Below are positions 37,552 through 61,925 of a DNA stretch of 64,000 nt, piece after piece. Both the position numbers and the translations under genes were made by a program. Every line of letters starts with the position of its first letter. The stretch's first letter is position 1. The DNA is from Glandiceps talaboti (Eukaryota > Hemichordata > Enteropneusta > Spengelidae): assembly GCF_964340395.1 (NCBI RefSeq), contig NC_135557.1:23681225-23745224 (forward strand). Reading direction: 5' to 3'. The notes beneath the pieces are model-generated. The model did not search any database. It was given only the letters and a program-made list of their open reading frames with translations, and was not told the DNA's origin.

Positions 37552-37754
37552 CAAATTACTCAGTATGTAAATATAAGGGTCGGCAAAGTATAAGTAAACA
37601 TACTGAAATTCACATATTATTATGCGCTTGAGAACGATTTGTGGGATGTGTGGCTACCTGCATCTTTTAAATTGTTTTCTCAACATATGTGGAGGATGCG
37701 AGGCTATCGATGTATCTCAACAGCGCAGTAAACAGGGCCTGTCCAAGAATATAT

Positions 37755-37820
37755 GTTTCCAGTCTGTCTGTATGTCTGTCTGTCTGGCTGGCTGGCTGGC
37801 TGTCTGTCTGACTGGTAGGC
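37755..37820. repeat. (CTGT)/(CTGG) microsatellite
   Basis: A short mixed CTGT/CTGG tetranucleotide run in the predicted gene C 3' region. Confidence 0.88.
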
Positions 37821-37875
37821 TGTTGAAGTAAAAAATGGTAAACTTACCCATATCTTATGGAGACCTTTTAAAAAT

Positions 37876-37961
37876 TTAGCCACTGCCTATGTATAAAAGG
37901 CTGATAGTTACGATTATCGGTACCATTGACATTCCTTCCCTTGCTGATTTACTCTCAGCAG
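37876..37961 (-). CDS. Gene C exon 3: C-terminal hydrophobic exon (GPI-signal-like) and stop
   Basis: Entered in phase 1 at acceptor gatgcttgaag, this reads [14 protein letters not shown], then [14 protein letters not shown] and TAA. A small-residue region followed by a hydrophobic run that ends at the stop is the classic GPI-anchor signal layout, though the run is a little short and has no cytoplasmic basic residues. The acceptor is only moderately pyrimidine-rich. Phase match and position support it. Confidence 0.5.
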
Positions 37962-38024
37962 CTTCAAGCATCATACGCAAAGTGATTTATAAGAGGGAAA
38001 AAATATGTATCGTTAAACATATAA

Positions 38025-38079
<55 letters not shown>

Positions 38080-38123
38080 TCGTAAATGCAGAAACTTTAC
38101 AATAATGTTCTATTGTTTTATGT

Positions 38124-38199
<76 letters not shown>

Positions 38200-39880
38200 A
38201 GAGATAAGTAATGTTGACCACATTTTACTTCACAAAAGTTGAAATGGGTAAAATGTTTGGAGTTGGTGAGAAAAGTAAACAACTCCAAAGGAACTGGTGC
38301 CAGTCTAATTTAACTTCAATGAAAGGTAAAACAGAATACTTTAAACTTAATTATGTTCTTCTATATTTCTGGAAAAATGTATTATCCTTTACACTGATGG
38401 ATCAAAGACTAATACTCAGTTTACGCAATAGTGAATTTACTGTAACCATTGTAATTATTTGGAAAACGACTATAGTTTCTAAAAAAGAATGTGTATTTAT
38501 TAAATAAAGTTAAATACTCCTTTCCTTCTCGTTTCATTTGTGCTACTTAATTAATAGACATCTAACATATTGTTTGTACCACTAGGCATCCTCCATGGGG
38601 TTTAGGTCTTTGATCTTCCCTGGTAACGAAAATACCTTCTGATTTCTATAAAATGTTATAGGAAAAGAAGATATCCATGATATTCATATGCACAATGAAA
38701 CCTTAACATATCATACTTGGCTGATTTTCTATACCTTACCCACGTAAACATACCTTCGACAGTTAAATACAGTGAATCAGATTCTGGTCTGAAGCTAACC
38801 GTGTCAATAATGTCGCATGTATAGGTGCCCTCGTCAGTAATTTCTGCCTCTGTTATCTGCAATGACGCTTGATCCACCAGTGTGTGCCGAACGTAGTCAT
38901 CCTCGTAGGTTATTGTACCATCCGCGTTTCTCTGAATGACTTTACAATCGATTGGTTCACATGATACATACCACGCTAGAATGTAGCTGTCCACAGTGGT
39001 TGTGCACTCGAGAACAGCAGTACTTCCCTCGGTCACTGTAACATCTTCACCAACAGCTACTGTAGCTATATACAAATAACAATAGTATAACTCTTAATTC
39101 TTCAGTATATTCCATATACTACGCAATAGTGTAAAAATTAAGTAACCAGATTTAAACTGAATGCCTCCCGTAAGGGAATCACTAATTATGCAAATAACTC
39201 ATTAAATTAAAAAAAGAACAATGGTAACAGGCTTTGTTTTTGGACAAGCGTACTTTCTTAGGTAATGTATGTAAGAGTGTATGATACTGCTCAATTACTG
39301 AATATCGTTCATTATTCAAAATACTCATTAAAGGTAGAAGTTGTAGCAACAAACTTCATAGGACAGGTGCGTATTATTATGGTTGATGTATGTATCATAT
39401 TATACAGAATTTGAAGCTTGCATTTTTAAGATACAACCTAGTTACCTAAAATCATTAATTATGCAAATTTTTCATTAAAACTGTAAGCTATATCAAAAGT
39501 TTGATAGGACATATTCGCTTTGTTATGTTAACGTATGTAATAAATTGTATTGAAATTGAAGTATGCAGTCTTAAGATATAGCATAATTACCAAAAATAAT
39601 TAATAATGCAAATTATTCATTAACGCTGTAAGGTACATCAACAAATTTTATAGCACAAATGTATGTTGTTATGTTTAACGGATATACTAAATTATATTGA
39701 AATTGAAGTATGCAGTCTTAAGATATTACATAATTAGTTGATTTCATTAATATGCAGATTTCTCTAATTAAACATTAACAGATCTGGCTCAAAACCTAAT
39801 CAGGTCTAGCCATTACCCTAAAGATTATGTATTCCAAATTTCATTACAATTCAGCCAGCCGATGTTTAGAAAATGATGAC

Positions 39881-39943
<63 letters not shown>

Positions 39944-42900
39944 CACATTCCCCTTTTAATACCTCCCGTACCCTTACGGAACGTAAAAATAAAAAATAAA
40001 ACATTTAAACTGAATGCCTCCCGTAAGGGAATCACTAATTATTCAAATAACTCATTAAACTAAAAAAACTATCGTAACAGGCTTTGTTTTTTGGACAAGT
40101 GTGCTTTCTTAGGTTAATGTATGTAAGAGTGTATGATACTGCTTAATTACTGAATATCGTGCATTATTCAAAATAATCATAAAGGAAAAAGTTATAGCAA
40201 CAATCTTCAAAGGACAGGTGCGTATTATTATTGTTGATGTATGCATCATATTATACGAAATTTGAAGCTTGCATTTTTAAGATACAACCTAGTTACCTAA
40301 AATCATTAATTATGCAAATGTTTCATTAAAACTAATGATAAAAGATTTTATAGGACATATCCGCTTTGTTATGGTTAACGTATGTACTAAATTGTATTGA
40401 AATTGAAGTATGCAGTCTTAAGATAAAGCCTAATTACCGAATATTCATTAATTATGCAAATTATTCATTAAAACTGTAAGGTACATCAACTAACTTTATA
40501 GGACATACACAATTTGTTATGGTTAATGTATGTACTGAATTGTATTGAAATTGAAGTATGCAGTCGTAAGATATAGCCTAATTACAAAGAATCATTAATT
40601 ATGCAGATTATTCATTAACACTGAAAGGTACACCATCAAGCTTTACAGGACATATGTGATTGTTATGGTTAACGTGTGTACTGAATTATATTGGAATTGA
40701 AGTATGTATTCTTAAGATATAGCCTAATTACCGAAAATCATTAATTATGCAAATTATTCATTAACACTGTACATTGCATCAACAAACTTGATAGGACATA
40801 TGTGTTTTCTTATGGTTAACGTATGTACCAAAGTATGTTGAATTTGAAGTATGTATTCTTAAGATATAGCCTAATTACCAAAAATAATTAATTATGGAAA
40901 TTATTCATTAACGCTGTAAGATACATCAATGAATTTTATAGGACAAATGTATGTTCTTATGTTTAACGAATATACTAAATTATATTGAAATTGAAGTATG
41001 CAGTCTTAAGATATTGCGTAATTAGTTGATTTTATTAATATGCAAATTTCTCTAATTAAACATTAACAGATCAGGCTCAAAACCTAATCAGATTATATAT
41101 CCAAAATTTCATTACAATTGAGCCAGCTGATTTTCAGTAAATGATGACACAGACAGACAGACAGACAGACACACAGACACACAGACACATAGACACACCT
41201 TCCCCTTTTAATACCTCCCATACCCTTACGGGAGGTAAAAATGGATGTTGCTTTCTCAAGTAAGTAACACAACAGAATAAACCTCTTCTTTATAATTACC
41301 CAACTATTTGCCCTACAATCTGTGCAGGTACAACGGAAGCAGAACTAACAGTTTGAACAGGTTTGTTTCTGCCATTCCCAAAATTTTTATCGCCCTACAT
41401 TTTTGTCTGAATCCATGATGAACTCAGTGGATTCTCCCTGTCATTATCAGGGCCATTGTTTCCATAGCAAATTGTCCCTTCAAAATGAATTGCGCACTAA
41501 CGCTAGTGTCAGTGAAATGACATAATTTCAACCAGGGACAACAGCGAACAGAATTGAAAGTGGATCTTCAAAGAGTGAATCTTAAAGTGCGTAAATAGTT
41601 TAACAGTTTTTTCCAGTTAGTTTTTCTGGAATACACTTCCTCTGGAGTTGGGATGCATTTCGTATGTATGTGGACCAAGAGCATCCCAAGCGCTCTGAGT
41701 CGACTTTCTGCCATACTCGCCCTTGTCAATTTTTTCAGAGGACGCAGTGCCGAAAAGGAGGGTTCACAAGAAACTTTACCAACTGGGGTTGTCAGGAATG
41801 TTCCCAGAATTTTGTTGACCAATGGAATATATTCCGGATCACAGGCCACCAAAGCCTCACAGGGACACCAAATATTCCAAAAAGCGTATTTACCCATCAG
41901 TAGATGTATAGTAAAGGCCTAAAAAAATAATTGTTTGGTTCCGGTTACCCGACCCTACCTAGTTTTTTTACTTGTTCAAGAAAAAAATATTAGTATCGCA
42001 AACATTGGGAAGTCTCACGAGAAATAGTGGAGAGAGTGATGTTTGTTACAGATGGAAAAGTCAATACCAAAATGTCTTTCCTGGTATATCAACGACAGAA
42101 GTCTGAATGAATTTGTAATTACAGTTCAACTTAAGTGAAAGTCCAGTAGGTTAGATTATAATTACTTCGTTATTAACCTCATACCTGGATGATTGAGAAC
42201 ACTGATAGACATATTGAACTTATAAGTAGACATTTAAAAAAATGCTATGAGTAATTGATTTGACACAAAATTTTCCAGGCCAAACCTGCAAACATCAGAA
42301 ACCCATACCATCCATAAACGCTTTCTCAGTACCGATTCTGTGTGCAATCTATCACAAAATGCAAGTAAATAGTGTGATTTAACTGATTCTTACGTGGTAT
42401 GTCTTTCCAAGTTGTTAATATTGCTTAACATTTGGATGTTTCATGCAACTATCATTTCGAATATCCAGTAACAAATTCAGTGTCGAGTGGCAGCAACACA
42501 TAGATAATAGGGTTTCGCCAAAATTCGCCGATTACTGCCTCATTTGTGGTATGACGAACATCCTTCGAACCATTTATGATGACCTTTTCCCAGTATTAAA
42601 TCCCCAACATGTTGAGCAATAGGGAATTGAATAATGGAATTAAACATTCTGATATATAAATTAATACAAATATGTACGTCCATGTCCAACTGAAATGGGG
42701 TTACATGAACGACCCCTGTCCGTTCATCTGTCGATGAATGTATCCATTCATCAATAGACAGTCATTTTCAGCCAAACTCGACACACATTGCAATCACTAT
42801 ACATTTACACATTCATAATCCTGCGACCTTGAATTCTGACAAAATTGAAACCGCCTTTATAGTAAAAAATGCACATTTTACCCCATACCTCATAAGTTTC

Positions 42901-45900
42901 AGTTCATTTCATGAATATATCATCACATGAGTAATGGTGAGCTTTCCAGTGAAACCGTAACCATTCAGAAACCATTATATATAGCAATTATGCTTTAATG
43001 CTTATAGTGGGTGTAAAACGAAAATAAACGAAATCTGAATTTCCTGGTTTTCACGTCGGTCGTTTAAGCATAAAGTTGTGATTATATGTAAAACAAATTC
43101 GTGTGCACGTTATTTACCGTTACGAATTTCAAGGTTTTGAGAAAAGCACCCAAAGCCCCGCAAAATAATGTAAATATAAAGCGTAACTACTTTCATTGTG
43201 TTTTGGTATTTTCATGTTTTTTTTCAAGATGGCGACGTGGTTGTGGATCGACGAGGGTCGAGCGACTGGAGGACGGCATTTCCTTTTGTGTGAAACATTG
43301 ACAGGCATGTGATGAACATCTTTGTTCAACGACTGACCTTTACTATGACTTCGAAAATCACACTTTTGGGTCTGAATTACTTCCATAGTTCATGAAATTG
43401 AGTTGACGTTGTGATCTTGCTAACCCGATCGTACTGACATAACACAGCCAACATTACAACGTCTTGCTGAACCTGTAGTTATGGTCTTACTTATACCGTT
43501 GTTTATTTACACTCTCGTGTCGTGCAGTAATCGTTAATACAAGCTGTATGTATTTCCTCCTCGCATATTTTACATTTTGTCATTTTATCTCCTTATGAAG
43601 ACATCTTCTGTTTACTTCCAGATTGTTCACAAGGCCACACAGGTCTACAAAACACTGTTTTCAACCGCGGGGCCAAATCTGGACTTTCTTCAAGCACAAA
43701 ATGTGCTTCAAGTTACATTTTGTGTCGATAAAACCAGCTCTGTGTTGACTTCTGTTTGCCTTTTGTGAGGGAAATGTAATTTAACGTAAACCCCTTCCCT
43801 ACCGCATAGGGAGAGCAACATTCAGTAAATATAAATGACTGATGTGGCCACATGGAAAATAAAGAAATATTAGCTTACATCTTAAAAAAATAATGACTTC
43901 GTGAATTAAAACTTGTATAATAGGTAATTGGGACTTACAGAGCCTAATTTATGTCTAAGTTTATATATTCATGAAATAATCGATACTACGTATTTTGGAA
44001 TTTTCATATTATGGATCGATCATCGATGTAGTGAATACCCCCCCCCCCCCTATGCCTTTCATGTGGTCACTCGAAATATTTCAATGATATATGAGGATAT
44101 CTACTAATCCCGCAATTCCAGCTCTATCTATTTACATATATTGGTAGCAGATGACATTGGCCCCGTCTGTAAAAGATTTATCTTAGACTACCCTTGGGAG
44201 GTCGTACATAGCAATACATGTAAAATTTCACAATATATACATCCACATGAAAAAATAGTGAACAAGAAGTAACAAGTTTAATTGAATAAAGGAAATACAA
44301 GGAGGGTTTAGGAAAGATAGACAAGCAATTGCCCAAACATTTGTGATTAGCCTTAATTCGTAAATACAACAGAAACATGCATTTCTAGATTTCAAAAAAG
44401 CGTATGACAGTGTTTAGAGAGAAGGACTGTGGTACGCATGATGGAACAATGGTATGAAAGGTATATTATTACGTGTGGCAAAACACTAATATGATCACAC
44501 TGACAGTAAAGTTTCCTTTGGTGATATTGAAACAGGCTATTTTAACCAAAATGAGGGTCTAGAACAAGGTTAATCTAAATGGTGAAATCATGAATGGCGT
44601 GCTTTTTGTTAATGATGTAGCACCAAATGAAAACAAACTGCAAGGCACGTTAGCTGTCACAAATAACACTATTGTAAACTTTGGAAAATAAATATTAACG
44701 AGAAGAAATCAGATGTTCTGGTAATTGATTAGAAAGTAGACAGACAAAAGGACTGGTTAATTGATAATCTAAATATAAAGGAAACAAATGAATACAAGTA
44801 CATGTATCTAAGATACTGGATCACTCGTAACCTTTCGGATCATTCTCATTTTATGAAAGTGTCTAAGAAATTTGACAATATATTCCCCATCATGAAATCT
44901 ATTCTTGGTAGCCATGATAGCATCAATAAGTTTGATTTTGGTCTGTCTTTATGGCACCACATACTGCGTCATGCACTTGATTATGTCAAACTGATATGGA
45001 CTGTTTTGAAAAAAAATGAAATGAACCATGGCAAAATTCCCATTGAAAGCATGTAGATATACTGTAAATGAAGCAGTTGTGGGTAACCTTGGCTGGAACA
45101 CAGTGTCAAGTAGATTATGATTTTTTGAGATTAAAATACTTTAACAGACTTTGTAATTTACTTGGATCATAATGAACTACATGCATCTTTAACCATCTCA
45201 ATTCCATTAGTGAAGAATCTGAAAGAAATATGACAAAACAGTCCTGGAATTGGCCGAAAACTGTAAGTAATGTATTAATAGACCTTCATATCGCTAAAGA
45301 CCGAATTCAGTAAAATTAAACATATCATATTCAAAAAGGATGAGCTTATATGGAAAGAAAACATGACAGAAAAAATGTAGTCTAGACCTACACAAGGACA
45401 AATCTTAATGAAAGGAACAGAAGAACTATTACTCAACAATGGAGAATTGAACTTATATCAATAGTTTAAACAAGGGGAAAGAACTTCTATTTATAGGTGA
45501 CAATACGAAATATTTCAATACGTCCATAAGTAAAGAACTATTTTAATTTATCAAACAAGACCTTATTTATGTATTTGATCAATATATGGAATTCGGAGAA
45601 TGTCATCGTTAAGGGCGCAGCAGACTCCCCAGCAAAATGCAAATTTGTTAATTCCAGTCACAGTTTGAGGCCAATTTACCTGTACATTTCCTGTTTGCCC
45701 CTTGCTAATTCTTACTCAAATGTGTCTAAACACATTTATTAAAGGGATTTGGATATTTCTATTAATGAATTTAACTGTCGTCCTAGCCTGTGCAACAGCC
45801 TTACCATGTGTGTTATTTATAGATCAGGCCATGCCCGTAGTGGATGATTGGACGAGAACGGAAGTTATTTCTCGTATACAGTATACTTATTAAGTCGTTT

Positions 45901-47572
45901 TATTCCAATTAGGCTGTATCTCAAAAACTCAAATTTCAAATGTTATATAATTTGGTGAATTCATTGATGAGAACAAAGTCTACGTTTGTTGTAGATTTGA
46001 TTTAGTAAGAAGTCATCTGCGTAATTAATGACGTTTGATTATTAAGACATATCTTGGAATACAAGCTTCGAATATATATTTCGGTACATCATATTCAAAC
46101 ATACCATGGTGCACATTTACTAGAAAGCCTATTGATACAGCTTTCAGTTTTATTGAAATGTTCGATTTACTAATGTTTTTTTTTGTTAATAAAGCTAGAT
46201 TGCAAAATGCAAGCTTCAACTTTCATATAAATGTAATTTCATATATGATTTGGTATAAACATCAACCAGAACATCGTACTTGACGGAGTATTTTATATTT
46301 TTTTTAATTGTGATCTGTAATTGCATAACTAGTTAATTTTGATAGTTTAGTACATACATTTATGGTAAAAGTGCATGGATCCTTTAAAGCTTAACTCGTT
46401 GTTAAAGCTTATAATATTCACGGTTCACTTGCAGAATACAAATAAGTAAGCTTAAAATTTCATATAGTTTCTTACAATTAATTTTCTAATTTACCTTACA
46501 CCATTTAAAACGGCTATAGCTCAAACGTTTGCATTACTACAGTATGTGTATGAAGCCCTTAAGCAAATAGTTGCCTGTACATAGCGAACTTTGCACACCG
46601 CTGTAACATTCCCATACTTAGGACAGGTTTACAGTAACCCTGTAACAACTCTGGCCAGCATACTAGGTGTAACATACCTAGATTTGACGTGTAACTCGTA
46701 TGCCAACATCAATGTAACATGGATGTGAAAAATAGCAATGCAGCATAGGCTTTTACAACATCCATGTACACAAGCTTTTTCCCATAGCCATACACCATCT
46801 GTAACAGCCATGAACCAGCTGTGTGAGCAATGCTAGTCCGATATCAATAAACGGGTTGCTACAGGATATTATTCCACCATAACTGTTACATAGATGTGCA
46901 CTACTGTGTGCTAGGTGTGCAGTAAACAGCTTGGTACTGGGATGTGCAAAACAGTCATGGCATAGAGGCATTCCACATCTAAGCAAAAGGCGTGTTTTTC
47001 ACAACCATGTACCAGGGCTGTGGTAAAATATACCATGTAACGGGGCTGTGATGAACACTGCTAGCACATAGCTGTGCTCTTCTTCCTAGCACTAGGATGT
47101 GGTCACATCTTAACACTAAGATAAAATGTTCAAGGTTCCCTGTGCATTGCAAGTGCTTTCTTATCATCAGTCCTAAAATTGTGGAATGAACATAATGTAG
47201 ACTGAAATAATTTACCTAGTATATTTCGGCTAATATACTCAGCCTTATTCAGATAAATAAAGTAAATAAAGATGACTCTATCAACATCCTGTAAAACGCC
47301 ACTAGATATCCAATATTGAATAAACACATAAATATCGCAGGCAAGACAGTCACAGTAGCATATTCTACCTCTTTATATGTGCAGGTATGCAAATAATGTG
47401 TAAATACTATCCTGAATACATTGTAGTTTGTAGTGTCGGTCACGTTCACTAATATCATAAAAAGTATAGTTTTCTTACCTGAAGTCTTTCCTGGTAAAGA
47501 TATATTTAGTATAACCCATGATAATAGAATAACCTGCCTAAGCCCTTGCGAAATAGCGTATATCGGCGGCAT
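37876..47572 (-). CDS. Gene C: single V-type Ig domain protein with hydrophobic C-terminus (span of 3 exons)
   Basis: This gene-level entry is a complete short gene of three exons on the minus strand, all joined in phase 1: signal peptide (47,572-47,479), V-type Ig (39,065-38,754) and a C-terminal exon (37,961-37,876) ending in TAA. The predicted protein is 163 residues. The C-terminus has small residues (ESKSAREG), then a 14-16 residue hydrophobic run to the stop, which is the layout of a GPI-anchor signal; a short transmembrane segment is the alternative. A minus-strand AATAAA lies 325 bp beyond the stop. The start is 120 bp from the start of divergent gene B. The hydrophobic exon is the weakest link; without it the V exon could splice to gene A exons, which are also phase 1. 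Confidence 0.65.
38030..38197. repeat. Two (TA)n tracts
   Basis: Pure TA runs at 38,030-38,076 and 38,128-38,197, separated by about 50 bp, in gene C intron 2. Confidence 0.95.
38754..39065 (-). CDS. Gene C exon 2: V-type Ig domain
   Basis: This 312-nt exon is phase 1-1, with acceptor gtatatag and donor gtatgt. It encodes [20 protein letters not shown] with the B-strand Cys, the C-strand Trp in LAWYVSCE, and the F-strand motif DEGTYTC. A second Cys pair (SCEPIDC) could form an extra loop. It differs clearly from the gene A/B V domain, so it is a distinct V type in the same cluster. Confidence 0.87.
39148..39985 (+). mobile_element. Pearl/Helentron-like element, copy 2
   Basis: It starts near GAATGCCTCCCGTAAGGGAA, runs through about four core units, then the conserved flank (AGGTCTAGCCATTACCC, TTCAGCCAGCCGATG), an (ACAG)n tract (39,880-39,950), CCCCTTTTAATACCTCCC, and ends in an imperfect hairpin. 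It has the same orientation as the next copy, 20 bp away, and lies in gene C intron 1. Confidence 0.72.
40005..41240 (+). mobile_element. Pearl/Helentron-like element, copy 3
   Basis: It has the same start and end as copy 2 but more core units (about seven, each near 135-150 bp, with GAAGTATGCAGTCTTAAGAT as the repeated phrase). The (ACAG)n tract is at 41,149-41,190 and a perfect-looking terminal hairpin (ACCTCCC..GGGAGGT) at 41,213-41,236. Head-to-tail with copy 2. Confidence 0.75.
41568..41910 (-). pseudogene. hAT-type transposase C-terminal (dimerisation) fragment
   Basis: A minus-strand frame of 109 codons reads [20 protein letters not shown], then [20 protein letters not shown], then [10 protein letters not shown]. 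This is the hATC dimerisation signature (P-V-s-x-E-x-x-F-S...L-K-x-x-x-R..M...RL..L), with VSCEPSFS replacing the usual Cys-Glu-Arg-x-Phe-Ser. The upstream transposase domain is not recognised nearby. It is probably a dead fragment; domestication cannot be excluded. It sits in gene C intron 1. Confidence 0.75.
41930..44370. other. Gene C intron 1, mostly unique sequence
   Basis: About 2.4 kb with no repeat identified and only a C-run at 44,039-44,050. An AAGATGGCG motif (43,227-43,235), reminiscent of a YY1-type site at some animal promoters, opens a 27-codon frame with no donor, so it is not called a gene. Confidence 0.4.
44380..45600 (+). mobile_element. Heavily decayed LINE fragment
   Basis: It opens with [11 protein letters not shown] (palm motif A of reverse transcriptase) and continues in broken frames. 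The post-palm region is recognisable at 44,802-45,056 ([34 protein letters not shown]). There are many stops. It is a different family from those at 4.6, 27.6 and 29.2 kb. Confidence 0.65.
45890..46480. repeat. Diverged core-repeat fragment
   Basis: Phrases such as 'attaggctgtatctcaaaaa', 'caaatgttatataatttgg' and 'gcgtaattaatgacgttt' echo the pearl-like core repeats. Strongly decayed. Confidence 0.5.
46550..47170. repeat. Degenerate short-motif repeat (CTGTAACA / GCTGTG)
   Basis: The motif TGTAACA and its variants (with CCATGTAAC and GCTGTG) recurs irregularly, about every 20-60 bp. No single unit length is evident. It lies between the decayed repeats and gene C exon 1. Confidence 0.45.
47479..47572 (-). 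CDS. Gene C exon 1: start codon and signal peptide
   Basis: The ATG at 47,572-47,570 has A at -3. The 31 codons begin [13 protein letters not shown] and continue into the hydrophobic core [13 protein letters not shown], then PGKTS; donor gtaaga leaves phase 1. It joins in frame to the acceptor at 39,066. The core and polar C-region are typical of a signal peptide. Confidence 0.72.
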
Positions 47573-47692
47573 TTTGTCACTCTATGTGACTGTAATGCTC
47601 AGATCGACAGTGTATCAGGTTAAGTATGTCAGCTTATAGGGCATTGTGGGTACTTTTGTCGTTAAGGGATACATGGACAATTCAATTCGGAC
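47573..47692. promoter_or_regulatory. Candidate bidirectional promoter between genes C and B
   Basis: Only 120 bp separate the two divergent ATG codons. Both 5' UTRs and the core promoter must therefore overlap here unless there are upstream non-coding exons. The interval has no clear TATA box. It contains an inverted repeat GTCAC-5 bp-GTGAC at 47,576-47,590 and a GCATTGTGGG element at 47,641-47,650. Shared regulation of the two receptors is inferred from the spacing. Confidence 0.55.
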
Positions 47693-60427
<12,735 letters not shown>

Positions 60428-60813
60428 GTGAGTATCTTACGACACTATTCATTTCATATTCAATTTATCATGCCTCTTTAACATTTCATTAGCTAGTAAC
60501 ACTTATAAAGAATATTGTACTAAATGTAACATTGGTTGCATTGTGAGGTAGTTCATTTTCTCAATGGACAATGTACTTTTTTGCACAGTTTCTAGAAGAT
60601 AAAATATGTTTTATGACATCTCTGCAATTGCAATCGAAATAATGTCGATGAGGCATATTTTGAAAAGGCGCATCTCATATATCAATAAAGCATCTGTCAA
60701 CGATGGACTTTGAGGTTACCAAGTGCAACGCTCGCCATGGTTTCAAATAACTGTTGGACATATGACAGGTTATAGCATTAGCAGGATGATGTTCCCTTTG
60801 CCAATTAGAAGCC

Positions 60814-60858
<45 letters not shown>

Positions 60859-61194
60859 CATATGGTGCATCCAATTATGAATCCCTGGGGAACCTCAGAC
60901 CAGGGTAATTTGGGCATCTCGGGAAGCGTGAAAATTGAACTCATTTTATTGCATTTGGGATACCATTGGGAACCTATGATTACATCCGTGATTCACGATG
61001 AATTAATTGGTCCCCCAAATATCTTAGACAATTTTTAAGTAAAAAAATATTTCATCAATAAAAAGACTTCCTCAAAATATGGTATAATTCTTTCGGGGTT
61101 GATACCAATAACAAATAATATAGTTTATACATTTTTACGTGAAAAATTATTTTGTCACTAACATAGGTCTTCCAAATATGGTATAAGTCTTCTT

Positions 61195-61251
61195 TTCATT
61201 CATTCATTCATTCATTCATTCATTCATTCACTCATTCATTCATTCATTCAT
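61195..61251. repeat. (CATT)n microsatellite
   Basis: About 14 CATT units with one CACT variant. Confidence 0.95.
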
Positions 61252-61774
61252 GTATTGCCAATTTAAAGTAAGTGACAATTACTTAATGACAGGAAATTGG
61301 CAATTTGGAGCAAAAAAATAGTTTTTCGCTAATCAAGTTTGGCTTCACCTCAAAGTGCATATGCATCAACAGCGATAAGGGCTACACAGAAAAATCATAA
61401 TTGGGGAAAATATCAAAACGAGCTAACAATGCAAGAATGTGTATTATATTCACTTGTTTACATTTCGTCAAGTAGTTACTCTTTAAAAGCTTTCCTGAAC
61501 AGATGTTTTGATGTGAGACATTTCATTTCTTTTGGCAAACTGTTCCACAATTTTGTACCTGAATACCTGATGGAAAATTGATTGGCAGCTGTGAGTATTT
61601 TTGGAATGGCCAAATTTCGCCGAGGTTTAAACGGAATTGATAACAATAACCAACATCGTCCGCCATTTTGAGTCTGGTCAGGTCAGGCCAATCCCAAGCT
61701 GCCCTGGCTCCACGAAGGAGAATCGACTTGGGGCACAGAGCGTGATGTCATGTAGTAATCAAATGCAATTTGAG

Positions 61775-61925
61775 GCGACTTAAGGTGCCTCGATTATGAC
61801 ATCCGAGAAGGCTCATAGTATCACAAATCATTTTTGCAAAACTTAAATTTTTGGGTCAAAATTTATCTGTGATATAATGAGCCTTCTCGGTTGCCGTACT
61901 CGAGGTTGCATAATCGAACGCATGC
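61775..61925. repeat. Hairpin-forming inverted repeat, about 150 bp
   Basis: CCGAGAAGGCTCATAGTATC in the left half pairs with the right half (GATATAATGAGCCTTCTCGG) around a ~45-bp loop. Weaker pairing (GGTGCCTCGATTATG with CATAATCGA/ACTCGAGG) extends outwards. Could be a small fold-back element. Confidence 0.6.

Noticed and set aside
43228-43315. ATGGCGACGTGG start on the plus strand, resembling a promoter-proximal first exon
   Set aside because: Only 27 codons, no donor, no downstream exon recognised.
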